The position numbers and the translations under genes were made by a program. The notes beneath the pieces were generated by a model. That model worked only from the letters and a program-made list of their open reading frames with translations, was not told the DNA's origin and made no database searches. 64,000 nucleotides of DNA from Lunularia cruciata (Eukaryota; Streptophyta; Marchantiopsida; Lunulariales; Lunulariaceae). Numbering within the stretch: the stretch's first letter is position 1; every line of letters starts with the position of its first letter. The stretch covers positions 49,786,001-49,850,000 of the forward strand of contig OX419757.1 of the NCBI GenBank assembly GCA_948567375.1. The letters run 5' to 3'. Of the stretch, positions 20,712 through 33,340 are shown piece by piece.

Positions 20712-21560
20712 CTAATGTGAGGTTGGTTGTCGATAGCCACACTTGATCCCCAACATTGAACTCCATGTGCTTACGGTGTGCATCAGCATACTGCTTCTGT
20801 CAATTTTGTGCAATATGTAATATGTGCTTGCGCTCTCCACACCTTGTTGGATTCTAGAAACAAACATGTTGACTGCATCAACCTTGGTAGCCACTGGACG
20901 GATCTTCATCAAGCTAGAAGGTGTGAAGTGATGCTCACCATACATGAGGAAGAACAGAGTGACTTGGGTGGATGCATTCAATGAATTGTTGTAAGCAAAT
21001 TCCACCAACGGGAGTAGGGTGTCCCACCTCTCTTGCTCTTCTAAGGTGAAGCCGCGTAACATGTCTTCAATTGTGTGATTAGCCTGCTCTATTTGGCCAT
21101 CTATTTGTAGGTGGTAAGTTGTGGACATGGCCAACTTGGTTTTGAAGAAACCAAAGAGTGTTTGCCAAAAAAAACTGGTGAATTGAGTACCTCTATCAAT
21201 GATAAGTACTCTAGACAAGCCATGGTGAGAGAAGACTGCATCTAAGTATAATTGAACTACTTGTGGAGCGGTCACATCCTTGGTGGTAGGGCGTACATGA
21301 ATCATTTTGCTGAGCCAGTCCACAAAGACCACAATGGAATCAAACCCTGAGGTGGTCTTGGGTAATTCACAAACGAGATCCATACTCACTTGTTCCTAAC
21401 GTTGGGTAGGCATGAGGAGAGGTTGAAGGAGCCCTACAAGAGCTTGATTAAAAGCTTTGTTCTATTGACAAAGTAGGCAGTTGTGCACATAGTCCATCAT
21501 GCTCATCTTAGGCCAATAGTAATGGCGCTAGATTGCCTCCAAGGTCTTGTCTACTCCGAC
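20712..21560 (-). pseudogene. Family B integrase (minus strand, mostly open)
   Basis: An open stretch of 225 residues (20712-21389) covers the catalytic core. MSMDLVCELPKT carries the first Asp, VLIIDRGTQFTS the second, and YHLQIDGQIEQANHTIEDML the third acidic residue (Glu of QIE), so D-D-E is preserved. LPLVEFAYNNSLNAS follows. Upstream, near 21450-21590, are the HDSAIAGHVGVDKTLEAI and CLLC zinc-binding residues with one stop (CAG to TAG) between. Among the best-kept integrases in the window. Confidence 0.85.
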
Positions 21561-23100
21561 ATGACCTGCAATGGCTGAATCATGACATTCCGCTAGAATG
21601 GTGGTGCCTAATTTTGGGACATTTGGGATCCATAATCTGCCATCACAAAAGGTCAATCCTTGGGTGCTAGTGATGCCTTTGGATGGTTGGGCTTCTACAA
21701 TCTATGGATTAGTTTTTGTAGTAGCCAGAATCTCTGGCCAGAATTTAGGGTTAATCTTAACCTCTACCACCCAAGTTGTTTGCCATTGGCATGCGGGTGA
21801 ATGCATCTACAAGTTGCTTCTTCCCTTCCATGTAGGTGTTATGTTGAAGCATTGTTGTGACTCTGCCCACCAAATCTGGCGACGAGATAGATCCTTCTGC
21901 GTCTCGAGGTAGACTAGCAGTTTGTGGTCTATCTCTACTACAAATGCCTTCTTGCCCTAATAGTTCTTCCAATGCTTGGTTGCCAGAACGAAGGCCAACT
22001 CTTCTTGTTCTGTGGTTTGGTAGTTGTGCTTTGCCGTAACAAATTTTGAGAGAAATATGCAATTGGATGCCATCCGTCATGCTACTCTTGTTGTAGGATT
22101 GCTCCTATAGCGATGCCTGATGCATTTGTAGCCAACTTGATTGGATATTTTGGGTCATACCACTTAAAGATTGGTGCATGTAGCAAGGTGGCTTTCAATT
22201 CTTGAAAAACCAACTCTTGTGAGGTTCCTCATGTCCACTTCTTCCCTTGCCAAGTAGTGCCGTTAAAGGCTGTGCAACCTCGGAGAAGTCCTTGAAAATC
22301 CTATGATAAAATCCCGTCAACCCCAAGAAGCTCTTGAGTTGAGTCTGATCTTCTGGGGCACTCTATTTTTGAATGAACTCTATTTTATCAGTCAATACTT
22401 GAATGCCTTCTGCAGTTATTCTATGCCCCAAGTAGTCTATTTCAGACTTGCCAAACTCGCACTTTGAGATTTTGGCATACAATAGATTCTGTCTTAGAAT
22501 CTGGAGGACTTCTCATAGATGTTGTTTGTGTTCCATCATTATGCTACTATATACTAAGATATCATCCAAGAAGACAATAACAAACTAATCCAAGTATGGA
22601 CGAAATATGTCATTCATTAGACTCACAAAAGTGGCAGGCGCATTGGTGAGGCCAAAAGGCATCACAAGATACTCAAAGTGGCCATACGTGGTTTGAAAGG
22701 CAGTTTTGTACACATCCTCCTCTACAATTTGGAGTTGATTGTAACCACTCTACAAGTCCAATTTAGTGAAGTATCTTGCTCCATGGAGTAGGTCATCCAT
22801 GCAAGGTAAGGGGTACTTTGTTCTTCATTGTTTGTTGATTGAGATCCTCATAGTCAATGCACATGCGCATTGTACCATCCTTCTTCTTCACAAACAAGAT
22901 AGGAGCCCCATATGGTGATATGTTAGGTTGGATGAACCCCTTCTATAGCATCTCCTCAATTTGAGTCTTACACTCCTCCAACTCATGAGGTGATAGGCGA
23001 TATGAGGCCTTACAAGGAGGTGTCTTCCGCGGGAGTGTCTCATTTGTCCATTGAGTTTGTGCACTCTGGACTTCTCTTATTAGACCCATGAAACATCTAT
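21561..23100 (-). pseudogene. Family B RNase H and reverse transcriptase (broken)
   Basis: Minus strand: the RT start SPCKAPYRLSPHELEECKTQIEEML (about 22940-23030; open frame 22943-23245), [18 protein letters not shown], then the core with VFLDDILVYS near 22545-22585 (FLDD intact), and RNase H to about 21760 with VEGKKQLVDAFTRM at its end. Frames break several times around 22700-22850, where the LDL box should be. Domain order is normal for Gypsy pol. Confidence 0.8.
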
Positions 23101-25277
23101 TGGTCTTATAGACAATTGTCGTCCTTATGAAATATAGAGGCATATCCTGCCTGGGTGATTTTTCTTTAACCCCAATGATTGACCATTGGTGGGTTCTCAC
23201 TACTTTCTTCCTCCAATCTACCATGGGTTGTAATGCTCCATCCATGGCATGCCTCAGATTGCATCATAACGAGCTAATTGTATTACTCGCCACTCAATTG
23301 CTTCCTAATATTCTACTACAGAGAGTGTGACTCGTCTAGATAATGATTCAATCCTCTTTGTTTGCTCATTAGGCAACTCTACTTCTTCACTCCCATCTCT
23401 CTCTAGATCCATTCCCAATCTTATTGCAACAGAGTGAGATAAGAAATTCTTTGTTGCTTCCAGATTAATTAATACTCTCACTTGATTGCCTTCTAGGACT
23501 CCATACATGACAATCAATTGTGAGGTTGCCTTTCGGGATCTTTTCACATTAGTCTTCTTCCTTCCCTTGCTTCTCTACTTCCTTATTGAGCCAGTAAGGC
23601 CACGAGATACATTCATTGACAATCTTTGTTTTCCACCTTCTCCTCTTCAATGCGCCTCTCCATGTCAAAGATCGCATGTTTGAAGGCCGAGGGCCTCTAG
23701 GGAAATAAGTGCAACAGTTGGTAGATATATGCCCTATACGGCCACAATTGTAACAATGGCGTTGTTCTCCTCGAGTTCCATCTGTTTGTGGGACTCCATC
23801 TCTTTGTTCTTCTACCCATCCACGCTCTCCTTGAAGCGGTCATGCTCCTCAATCTTAAAATCAAAGGTTACCCAATTCTATCGGTACAGGTCCACCCATG
23901 TGCGGCATTTCTGCCCGATAATGTTGAGGAGGAACTACTCCTTCACCTCCACCCAATGCTCATGCTATTCTCTATGCACAAGCAATGGCTTCAAATACCA
24001 TGCGAGGATTTTGCACCATGACTTCTTGGAAAATCCGCTCCTTTAACCCTTGTTTGAAATTGTCAAGAGCCTCTACTAGACTCATGTTGGTTATTGCGAC
24101 TTGTAGATCCAGAAATGCCTCTACATACTCTTGTATGTTGTTCTTCTCTCTCAATCCCACATAGTCGGGTTTGAGCTATCTACACAAAATCAACCGATTG
24201 GAAATTCTTCAACAATCCTTCTTGCATTGATGTCCACGTGACCTCCCTTCTCTCTGCCAACATGGATTGTTCCCAAGCATCATACTATGTGAGAGATTTA
24301 TTGGTCAAGTACCTATATGCAAACACACCTGCAGCATGCTCCGTGATCTTTGTTGAGAACAATCAAAAATATTGATTCATTCTCAAGATCCAATTTTCCA
24401 CTACTCTCATCATACGCTGCCCCCTATAAGGCTCAATGTTGCAGGTCTTCTTCATCCGGAGTAGCAATGTGGCTTCATCGTTGATAGGGTTCGTAGGTAT
24501 AGGTGCCTCTCCAAGTACTTTAGTCACATGTACTGGGTTTTGAGATGGCTCTCCTTCTTGCATGGCTTGATCGTTCCTAAGGATCTGCACTTGACTTTGT
24601 AATGTCTCCATAGTCATCTTAATCTCTCAAAATGTATTCAACATCCCTTGCATTTCTTGCACCAGCTCTTGCAATTGCGGATCTATGGTTCCTGTAACAC
24701 TCAATTGCTAATGTCTACTTCAATACAAAGTCAATATGCTCATTCTGGAAGGCGCACGAACTATCAGAATTACCATTGGGACCTCAAAAGCTATTACTCA
24801 TTGATAATACTCCTTGCCAAAATTTCTAACCACAAAATCTCTAAACATCACTTTCGGTCTCACTACATAATGGATTTCTACTTGAGTGTTGAAAGGGAGA
24901 GGATTTGGGACATTCACATCCATATCATCATAGTAGAATGTAGATTGTCAAATCCCACTCTTTTTCATATATCACTACAGGTAGAATCACCGGGTTTGGT
25001 GAGTTCATCACCTTGTCCATGAATTCTACACCAAAGTGATAAATTGGCGATACACTCATTTGCTCACGCTGGATGTACATAACCTTGATGTGGAATGGAT
25101 TTGGGAATGGAAAGTTAGGTAAGGGAAATTTTCCTCCCGGTGCATCCATCTCGTCCCTTCTCTAAAGTACTTCCTAAGTCTAGCAACTACTCTATGTTCT
25201 CCACTTCAAATTACTCAGTTTCAGTAGTTCGTGCTCTTCCAAGAGGGGTGATCCACTCTCTTGGACTAAGACACTCG
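23101..25277 (-). pseudogene. Family B gag, zinc knuckle and protease (broken)
   Basis: From 25149 down: gag start with FPNPFHIKVMYIQREQ and FGVEFMDKVMNSPNP (24928-25149); MTMETLQSQVQILRNDQAMQ, a short coiled segment (24363-24617); NNIQEYVEAFLDLQVAITN ... FKQGLKERIFQEVMVQNPR (23972-24160), the gag core; zinc knuckle CYNCGRIGHISTNC near 23715-23750 (CX2CX4HX4C complete); protease RVLINLEATKNFLSHSVAIR (23305-23547), where the active-site D-S-G-A is NLEA. Loss of the catalytic Asp inactivates the protease. Confidence 0.8.
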
Positions 25278-25289
25278 CTCTAATACCAT
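25278..25289 (-). promoter_or_regulatory. Primer-binding site of the minus-strand B element
   Basis: GCTCTAATACCA(T) on the plus strand is the reverse of TGGTATTAGAGC, one mismatch from the tRNA-iMet complement. It abuts the LTR at 25290. Confidence 0.75.
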
Positions 25290-25391
25290 TGTAATACTCC
25301 GAGGACAAGAGAAGAGAGAGAAACACAAATTACACACTATTGTAATACTCCGTGACAAGAGAAGAGAGAGAAACACAAATAACACACTCAA
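25290..25391 (-). repeat. 51-bp tandem duplication of the LTR terminus
   Basis: TGTAATACTCCGAGGACAAG... (25290-25340) is repeated from 25341 as TGTAATACTCCGTGACAAGA.... Other B LTRs have one copy. The duplication includes the terminal TGTAATACTCC that integrase would recognise. Confidence 0.8.
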
Positions 25392-26080
25392 CATTTGGTG
25401 CTCCAAAGGAGCACCTTCTCTTTATTATATAGACAAAGAAGATCTTCTCCAAGGAAACTCCAACATAGGATTAGGCACAAAAATAGGTGACCTATCAGCA
25501 AGCTTGACCCTTGGATTACTTACTTGGATGGGTGACATGTTGGTCTAGGTCCTCTCTGGTTGGTCAAACAAGTTTTGACTAGAAGGAATCTTTTAGGGAA
25601 TCTTCATGTAGGAATCTCAGAATCATGTAAGGTACCATTGGAAAGCTCTCAACAAGACAAACTAAAGGGAGGAAAGGCCAGCCTTTCCTCTATTAGCGCT
25701 GAGAGGGAGTGAATCTGCACATTTTTGAGGCCTAATTTATCCGTTTAGGCCTCCAAAGTTGCCTTCAAAGATTTTAGGCATATTTTGGTTCCTACTCTAT
25801 TAGTAGAAGTCCTCTTTTTGTGATACCTCTTTTTAACCTTTTTAGTCCATCATGTGTAACATCCTTCTAGATGTTACCAAACCAATTCTCACCTTTAAAT
25901 CATATGTCTAGCTATTGGTTCTAAGGTTCTCAAGTCTATTTGGGTTTCTGCTCTATTAATAGAAATACTCTTTTGGTGATACTTCTATCTGATCTTTTTT
26001 GACCATCATGTATTACATCATTCCAGATGTTACCAAACCAAATTTCACATCTAGATCATATGGCTAGCTCTTGGTATTTT
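25290..26080 (-). repeat. Family B 5' LTR (minus strand)
   Basis: About 790 bp, TGTAATACTCCGAGG to GCTCTTGGTATTTT. A reversed TATA-like TATTATATAG lies at about 25419-25430. The primer-side end carries a 51-bp tandem duplication (see separate entry). Confidence 0.85.
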
Positions 26081-26800
26081 CCTTCCCTATCAATGGAGAT
26101 TTGTCAATAACCGCTCCAAAGATCCAACTTGGAAAATTATTATGTTCCACTCAATTGATCAAGCAAATGATCAATTTGAGGCAAGGGATATCCATTCTTC
26201 ACTATATGTTTATTTAGCCCATGGTAATTAATATAAAAATAAAGTCCTCCATCCTTCTTTGGAACACATAGTACCAATGCTCCCCAAGTAGATGTATTAT
26301 GTCATATAAATCCTTCTCTAACAACTTTGTGAATGTTGTTTGCAACTTGTCCAACTCCTTTGTTGAGAGAGCCAATAGATTGGTATATTCATTGGAGTAT
26401 TCATTGGTAATAACTCAATCTTGAAAGGCATACTCCATTTGGAGGGTAATCCCTTTGTCAAATCATCTAGAAATATGTCTGCAAACTCCTTAACTATTTG
26501 ATCAACCATTGCTTGATGAGGCTCTTGACCCTCCTTAGATTCTAATTGTGCAATTGGCTTGAATCCACACCATCAAAATAGACTTATCTTCTTCCAAAGC
26601 TTGCTCTATAGTTGTTTCATTGACATACTTCTCATCTAGGGATTTATTTTCCTTCAAAGCTCACTCTATGGCTACTTCCCTAACAAACTTCCCATCTTGG
26701 GACTTATCTTCCTTCAAAGCTTGCTCTATGGTTGTTTTCTTGACATATTTCCAATCTTAGGACTTATTATTCATATGTGATTTACTCAAAGGTGCTAGAA
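26081..26800 (-). pseudogene. Family C RT start and 20-residue repeats (minus strand)
   Basis: Minus strand from 26770: repeat units matching the 60-bp unit at 14200-14440 (at least three, 26590-26770), then KEFADIFLDDLTKGLPSKW and NIPIYWLS (26318-26509), the RT start, continuing to about 26090 with the FYQ-WID-like and LDL regions. It is cut at 26081 by the family B LTR. Stops throughout. Confidence 0.75.
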
Positions 26801-28387
26801 AACCTAATCTGAAATTCTTATCTTGGTGTTGTACTTGAATTTCTTGTTGGGTCCAATCAAATTGAACCTTATGATGTTCAAGCCAAGACAAACCTAGAAT
26901 GACATCATAGTGTAGAAGTGCCACTACAAACTTCATATACTCCAAATATTCCTTTCCAATCTTGATTATAACAAGATGTGAGGTATGGAATGCAAATCAC
27001 TTTCTACCATCTGCTATCATCAATCTACTTCCAATTATTGGTTTGATAAGAATATGTAATTCCTTTGCTAATTGTTTGGACATGCAATTCTTTGAACTTC
27101 CAAAATCAACCAAAATCAACCAAAATCCTAAATCATGATCAAATATCATACCTTGTAAGTGAAGCAAACTTGCATAGGTCAAGTCCTTGATCCCATTGGA
27201 ACTAATCAAGTTCTCAATAGGTGGCTCAAAATCTCCTATTAGGTTTCCTTGTTTCTCTAATCATTTTGCTCCACAAACTCCATTTGCGCAACTTGTTGAG
27301 GTTGCTCATTCTTGAGTGGACATTGAGTGATACAATGTCCAATTTGGCAATAAAAGAAACAACCACTATTTTGTCACAATTTTTCTTTATTTTTGGTACC
27401 AAGTGGTCTCCATTGAATGGTATCAATCTCTATTGGTGCTGGCTCTTCCACCTATATGTAGTGTATTGGTAGGTTTTGTGGAGGTCAAGGTTGAGACCAA
27501 GTTGTTACAACCAAGGAATCAAAGCATTCAGCCAACCGCATGGCTTCCTCTACCTGTTGTAGCTCTTGCATTGTTATCTCTAATTTGGTTTGTAATTTCA
27601 AGCTCCTCACAAATCAATCCAAAGTTCACCTTCTAGTATATCTAGAATTTGCATGATGATGTTCTAGAATTGTATGATGCAACTTCTTATAGAGCTAATT
27701 TGCTTCAACTCTGCCAACCTATCTTGTGTAGCTTGTGTGGCATTTATAGCTTCAAATTGACTAATTATTGCATTCTTGAATTCTACCCAAGTCAAGATTG
27801 GTGCAACAAATTGCTATTCAGCTTGCTCTACTTAGAATTGCCACTATAGCTTTGCTACTCCATCCAATTGATTGGAAGCTAAGAGAATCTTTTTCCATTC
27901 ATCTTGAAGATTGGTAGCTTCAAAATAATATTTGTAGTCAAACATAAAATTCTCCATTACACCCAAAAGTTTCTTGCCTTCAAATACTTTGGAAATCTGA
28001 TTCGGTCTTCTCCTTCTCAAATTGGTGCTCTTTATATGTGCTCTTGTCGTTAATGTTCTTGTTCATCCAACAATCAAGTAAGATGCTTGATTTGTTGTTG
28101 CATAACAATGATAACCTTGGGCATTGCTGCCATGGCTACTACTCTATTGCACTTCTCCTAATTTATTTAATTTATTGATACATAAATGCAACATGTCCAC
28201 CGTTCTCCATAAGTTACAACTAGAAGTACCAAGGGTTCTTTAGACAAGGTGATCGTATTCAAACAAAATTGTTCAAAGTGTGAGGTGATGAATTGTGTGA
28301 ATGATGCTTGGGTAATACCAATAGTTTGGCGGAAATGGATTTGGTGGTCTATAAATTCCATCTGTCTCATTCTTGCTCTAATACTAA
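26801..28387 (-). pseudogene. Family C protease and gag (minus strand)
   Basis: Minus strand. Gag starts near 28130 (MAAMPKVIIVMQQQIKH-type). Core blocks FVAPILTWVEFKNAIISQFEAI and FKHHHANSRYTR are near 27650-27800. Zinc-knuckle-like CFFYCQIGHCITQCPLKNE is near 27310-27365 (C-X3-C spacing altered). Protease has ILVDFGSSKNCMSKQLAKEL in an open stretch (26997-27209), and YDVILGLSWLEHHKVQFDW in another (26757-26945). This is the clearest protease of family C in the window, with Asp kept in DFGS. Confidence 0.78.
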
Positions 28388-28876
28388 TATAAAAGACCAA
28401 GACCAAGGAGAGAATAGGAGAATGGAAGATCGCATTGGGTCACTTGAGTGTGTGAAACTCTAAATGCCTAGAATGAGCTTTGGCTTTGGTATTTATAAAG
28501 AATATACAAGGCTCTTGAGAAGCTTCTCAAGAAACTTCCTTGAACCGCTTTCTTGGATTGCAAGCCAAGTTAATCAAGAGGCTTCTCAAGAAAAAAATTT
28601 CTAGAAGTTGTTTACTTGGCATCCAAGTTAAGCTAGTTGGAAGCTTCTAGAAGCTTCTTTCTAGAAGCTTTTGACTTGGGATGCAAGTTAAGCTAGATGG
28701 GAAGCTTCCCAAGAAACTTCCTCCTAGAAGTTACCACTTGGTATGCACGTTATCCAATACTTGGGAGGTGTACCAAGTAGTTTCCTAGATATTTCTAGAA
28801 TATTCTAGGCTAATTTGGCTCATTCACTACTTTGTTAGTCTTGATTAAATTTGTTGCTAAACTCCATATTGTTACA
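28388..28876 (-). repeat. Family C 5' LTR (minus strand)
   Basis: 489 bp from TATAAAAGACCAAGACC to CATATTGTTACA. The reversed primer site GCTCTAATACTAA lies on its left (about 28375-28387), so this is the 5' LTR of the minus-strand fragment 26081-28387. TATTTATA at 28490-28497 is the reversed TATA box. Confidence 0.87.
28640..28657 (-). promoter_or_regulatory. Heat-shock-element-like palindrome in family C LTR
   Basis: GAAGCTTCTAGAAGCTTC, identical to 3023-3040 in an independent insertion, followed by TTTCTAGAAGCTT. It is upstream of the TATA box in the element's own orientation. Confidence 0.58.
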
Positions 28877-31669
28877 TTTACCCTCAAGATTCCTACCAAA
28901 AAGGAGAATATATCATGAAATCAAGATACTACTTAAGAAAAAATCTCCTTGTAAGGCCCCATATCAATTATCACCTCATGAGTTAGAGGAGTATAAGACT
29001 CAAATCAAGAAGATGTTACACAAGGCATTTATCCAAACCAATGTATCACCATATAGTGCTACTATCTTGTTTGTGAAGAAGGACGGTATAATGCACATGT
29101 GCATTGATTATCAGGGCCTAAATCAATAAACAATGAAAAACAAACTTTATCTTGCATAGATGACATGTTTAATCAACTTAACGGGACAAAACACTTCACC
29201 AAACTTAATCTATAGAGCAATTATAACCAAATCAAGATCACAGAGGAAGACATACATGAAACTACCTCTCAAACAAAGTATGGTCACTTTGAGTACCTAG
29301 TGATGCTATTTGGCCTCACCAACATACCAACCACTTCATGAGCTTGATGAATGACATTTTTCATTCATAGTCTAATAAATCTATTATCATTTTCCTTGAT
29401 GACATCTTAGTCTACATTATGACAATGATAGAGTACAAGCAACATCTATGAGAAGTCCTCCAAATTCAATAACATAATCAGTTATATGCCAAAATCTCAA
29501 AGTGCAAGTTTGGCAAGTCTAAAGTAGACTACTTGGGATATACAATAAGTGCAAAATGTATCCTAATGTTAAAAGATAAAATAGAGCTCATTTAGAAATG
29601 GTGTGCTCTAGAAGATTAGACTCAATTGAATAGTTTCTTAGGATTAAAGGGGGTTTTATCATCAATTTTTCAAGGACTTCTCCAAGGACACACAACCTCT
29701 AATGGCACTACTTTGCAAGGAGAAGAAGTAGATTTAGGAGAACCGCACAAGAATTGACCTTTTAAATATTGAAAGATACATTATTGCAAGCACTAATCTT
29801 GAAACAATATGACCTAAAATAACAAATCAAGCTAGCTATAGATGCATCAAGGAGCAGTACTACAATAGGAATGGAATGACAGATGGCACCTAGTTATATA
29901 TTTCTCTTGAAAGTTATTATTGGCATAATGCAACTATTACACCACTAAATGAGAAGAGTTGGCCATTGTTTTTGCAACCAAGTCTTGAAAACATTATCTT
30001 GACAAGAAAGTATTTGTAGTAGAGAGAGACCACAAACGTCTAATCTACTTCAAGACACAAAAAGATTTGTCTTGTCAATAGATTTAGTGGACAACGTGGA
30101 GACAATGGATCAACATGATGATCACATATGTGGAAGGCAAGAAGAAACTTGTAGATGCATTCACCCAAATATCTATGGCAAAAAAATTGGTGATAAGACC
30201 AAGATGAACCCAGAATTTTGGCCAAAGATTCTTACTACTACAAAAATTGACCCACATATTGTAGGAGCTCAATCATCCAAATGCATAACTAGTACCCAAG
30301 GAATCACCTTTGTGATGATAAATTATAGATCCTAGATACTACATACCTAAGAACCACCATCCTAACATAATGTCATGATTTTTCCACTATAGGTCAAGTG
30401 GACAAGACCTTAAATGTAATTAAATGCCATAATTATTGGCCCAAGATGAGCAAAAATATGATGGAGTAAATCAAAGCTTCCTACTCTATCAACCAAATAA
30501 AGCTTCTAATCAAGCTCTTGCTAGACTCCTTCAACTCTTCCTTACTCTTGAACAACATTGGGAACAAGTCAACATGGATCTAGTTTGTGAATTGCCCAAC
30601 TCCACCTCAAGATTTGACTCCATTGTAGTCTTTGTAGACCAACTCAGCAAAATAATTCATGTGTGTCCTATGACCAAAGAAGCTCCACAATTAGCTTAAT
30701 TGTACTTAGTTGAAGTCTTTTCTCATCATGTCTTGTCTTGAGTGCTCATCATCAATCAAGGCACTCAATTCATAAGTTTATTTTGGAGAACACTCTTTGG
30801 CATCTTCAAAACCAAATTGGCCATGTCCATGGCATACCATCCAAAAACCAATGGAAAAATACAATAGGCTAATGGCACTATTGAAGACATGTTCCATGGT
30901 TTCACCCTAGAGGAGCAAGAAAGTGAGACACCTTACTTCCATTAGTGGAATTTGCATACAATAATTTAGTGAATGCATCTATACAGGTCACACCATTCTT
31001 CCTCATGTATGAAGAGCAACCTTTCACACCTTCAAGCTTGGTAAAGCCACCCAATGGCTACAAAGGTTGATGTTGTCAATAGTTTTGTTTCTAGAATCCA
31101 ACAAGGTGTAGAGAACACCAAGCACAAGTTGCAAATTATCCAAAACAACCAAAAATAAATAAATAAAATGATGTGCATACAAATGCACATCATAGCCACA
31201 TGGAGTTCAACATTGGGGATCAAGTTAGGTTATCCACAACCAACCTCACATTTGTTGGCCCTCTTAAGCTCAAACCTCATTTTATTGGGCTTTTATCCAT
31301 CCTCCATCAAATAAGCACAATGGCCTATCACCTCAAGTTACCACCGCACATGAAGATCCATCCAATGTTCCATGTTTCCTTACTATGTAAATATGCACCT
31401 CAAACATCCCTCTTTCCTTCCATACAAGAAGATAGACCTTGTCCATCACTTCTTGATGGTATGAAGGAATATGAAGTCAAACATATTCTCTAGAAATGTA
31501 TCTATGGTACCCATCATCCGCATGTAGAATATCTTGTACATAGAAAGGGTATCCATTGTATGAGGCAATGTGGGAGCCAATAGTTAACTTGAGCTATGCA
31601 TTGGTGTTAGTGCAATCTTTTGAGCAACAACTTTACAACAAGAACATTGCATCTTAAAAAAAAGAGATT
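28877..31669 (+). pseudogene. Family B pol, RT to chromodomain (5'-truncated, broken)
   Basis: Plus strand. RT start SPCKAPYQLSPHELEEYKTQIKKML and ILFVKKDGIMHMCIDYQ in an open stretch (28851-29129); FLDDILVYI near 29390-29420 (FLDD kept); RNase H end VEGKKKLVDAFTQISMAK near 30130-30180. Integrase: MDLVCELPNSTSRFDSIVVFV (30570-30640) with the first Asp, then VLIINQGTQF near 30738-30765 where the second Asp is Asn, and YHPKTNGKIQ-stop where the third Glu is lost. A decayed chromodomain (EYEVKHIL, YLVHRKGI) is at 31440-31560. The 5' end is cut by a family C LTR at 28876. Confidence 0.8.
31655..31669 (+). other. Polypurine tract of family B
   Basis: AAAAAAAAGAGATTT directly before the 3' LTR; the plus-strand primer site in reverse transcription. 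Confidence 0.55.
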
Positions 31670-32262
31670 TGTAATACCATTAGCTAGACATATTATTTAG
31701 AGATGGAAATTGACTTGGTAATATCTAGAAGGATGTTATATATGATGGTTTAAGTATATTATACTAAAGTGTCACCAAAAAGGTTTTTCTACTTATAGGG
31801 TAGAGGTCAAAAACATCTTGAAAACTTTAGAGCTAATTTTGGAGGCCTAAATAGATGAATTAGGTTTTGAAAATTAATAGATTCCCTCCTCTTTGTAGAT
31901 GAAAAGGTGTTTCCTTCTCCCCTCATGTTTTTCTTGTTGAGAGCTTTGCAATGGTAAGTCACCCATACTATTTTGAGTTCCCTACAAGAATATTCTCTAA
32001 AGATTCTCTTTGGTCAAACTTGTTTGACTAACCAGATAGGACAATGATTGGCATGTCTCCCATCCATAGAACTAATCTAAGGGTGGAGCTCACTGACATA
32101 TCACTAATCCATGTATCTGATCCAAGGGTAGAGCTCCGTTTAAGAGGATCCTCTTTGCTATATAATAAAGACAAAGTGCTCCTTTGGAGCATTGGAGTAT
32201 TGAGGGCTGTGTTTCTTCTCTTGTGTTTCTCTTGGAAGTCCTCTTGTCATTGGAACATTATA
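31670..32262 (+). repeat. Family B 3' LTR
   Basis: 593 bp, TGTAATACCATTAGC to GGAACATTATA. It is close to the LTR at 5340-5935 in length and in the GAGCTCCGTTTAAGAGGATC-type segment, an older subfamily than the LTRs at 25290 and 59108. A TATATAATAAAGAC box is at about 32160-32172. Confidence 0.82.
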
Positions 32263-33340
32263 GCAACATATCCATCCCTCACTTGACTACCAACCTAGCA
32301 AGTAGGAAGTTATCTACTCCCAATAGTCAATATTGAAACCCATAGGATATAGCACTACTCCACCAACTGGCACATCATATGACTCTACTACTATTGCAAT
32401 GGCCTAAGTGCTCACCATAGAGCTATCAATCAAATGACCAGATTGAATCTGGACAATGAGCTTCCCACATTTGATGTATTGTGTAGAACCTTGTTGAACA
32501 GTTCACATCCTTACAAATTTAATTATATTATCTTACTCCATTGCCTTAAATTTGATACTCATGATATTAAATGACAACTCTTTTACTTTCAACATTTAAC
32601 CTTATAGTTTAATTACACTCATATCCTATTCCATAACCTTCAATTTGGATACCCATGGTTTTCAAATAACAACACTTTAGTCATAACCTAATAGTTTAAT
32701 TACACTCACATCTTACTTTATGACCTTCATCTTGATACCCATGATATTAAATAACGAGTCTTTACGCAGAAACTAATTCACACTCGGTAAAAGTTGGAAG
32801 AATTGATCTGGAGTCCCTCACTCTTACGCTATTCACATGGCTCTTTCGGGCTCCGGTGATCCACTAAAAGACAAAGTATGGTAGTGATAATTTTGACAGA
32901 CCTCATGCACACCTTAAGTCTGCTTGACGTTCAAACCCTCAGCCGGAGCTTATACGTCACAAAGCTCTAGCTCCATTTGAGTCCCTTGAACAAAGATTTT
33001 CTATGGTAATGGGTTGGGTGATATAACGGGCAAAAGAACTTTCAAATGTTTCATTCTATGATAGGTTCAGTTTTTTCAAGAGAGAGCATGTCAACTTTCC
33101 AAGCAAACACATCAAGGTTCTGATTTTTGACCTTTGAGATTGATTAGTTGTGTAATTGTCATAACTTTTCATTTTTGGACGTGTTGGGCTATTCTATAGC
33201 TTGAATTGAAGGTTATACAATGCTTGTCATGTGTGATTGAAGACTAAAGATAATAGATTAATAGTGTAGTGACATTGGTGAGATGGAATTTCTTTGTCAA
33301 ACTAAGCTTTTCCATGTATATTTTTGAATTTTGTGTAGAA
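32263..33340. other. Non-coding spacer with diverged tandem repeat
   Basis: No open frame with recognisable domains. 32263-32517 has no visible match elsewhere in the window. 32518-32767 is a diverged tandem repeat. 32790-33300 may contain the left end of the Harbinger element, but I see no coding similarity. Confidence 0.5.
32518..32767. repeat. Diverged tandem repeat, units of about 87-90 bp
   Basis: Three units begin TTTAATTA at 32518, 32608 and 32695. Each continues with a TTACTCCATTGCCTTAAATTTGATAC-like core (shared words: CCTT, TTGATACCCATG, ATTAAAT). The third unit is shorter. Confidence 0.7.

Larger units (their letters stand above)
19605..26080 (-). mobile_element. Family B chromovirus, nearly complete, minus strand
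   Basis: 3' LTR (truncated, 19605-20296), then reading right: chromodomain, integrase, RNase H, RT, protease, zinc knuckle, gag, reversed primer site (25278-25289) and 5' LTR (25290-26080). About 6.5 kb. Both outer ends are imperfect: the 3' LTR lacks about 90 bp of its end, and the 5' LTR ends TATTTT where TATTACA is expected. No target duplication is therefore recoverable. Stops in every domain. Confidence 0.85.
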
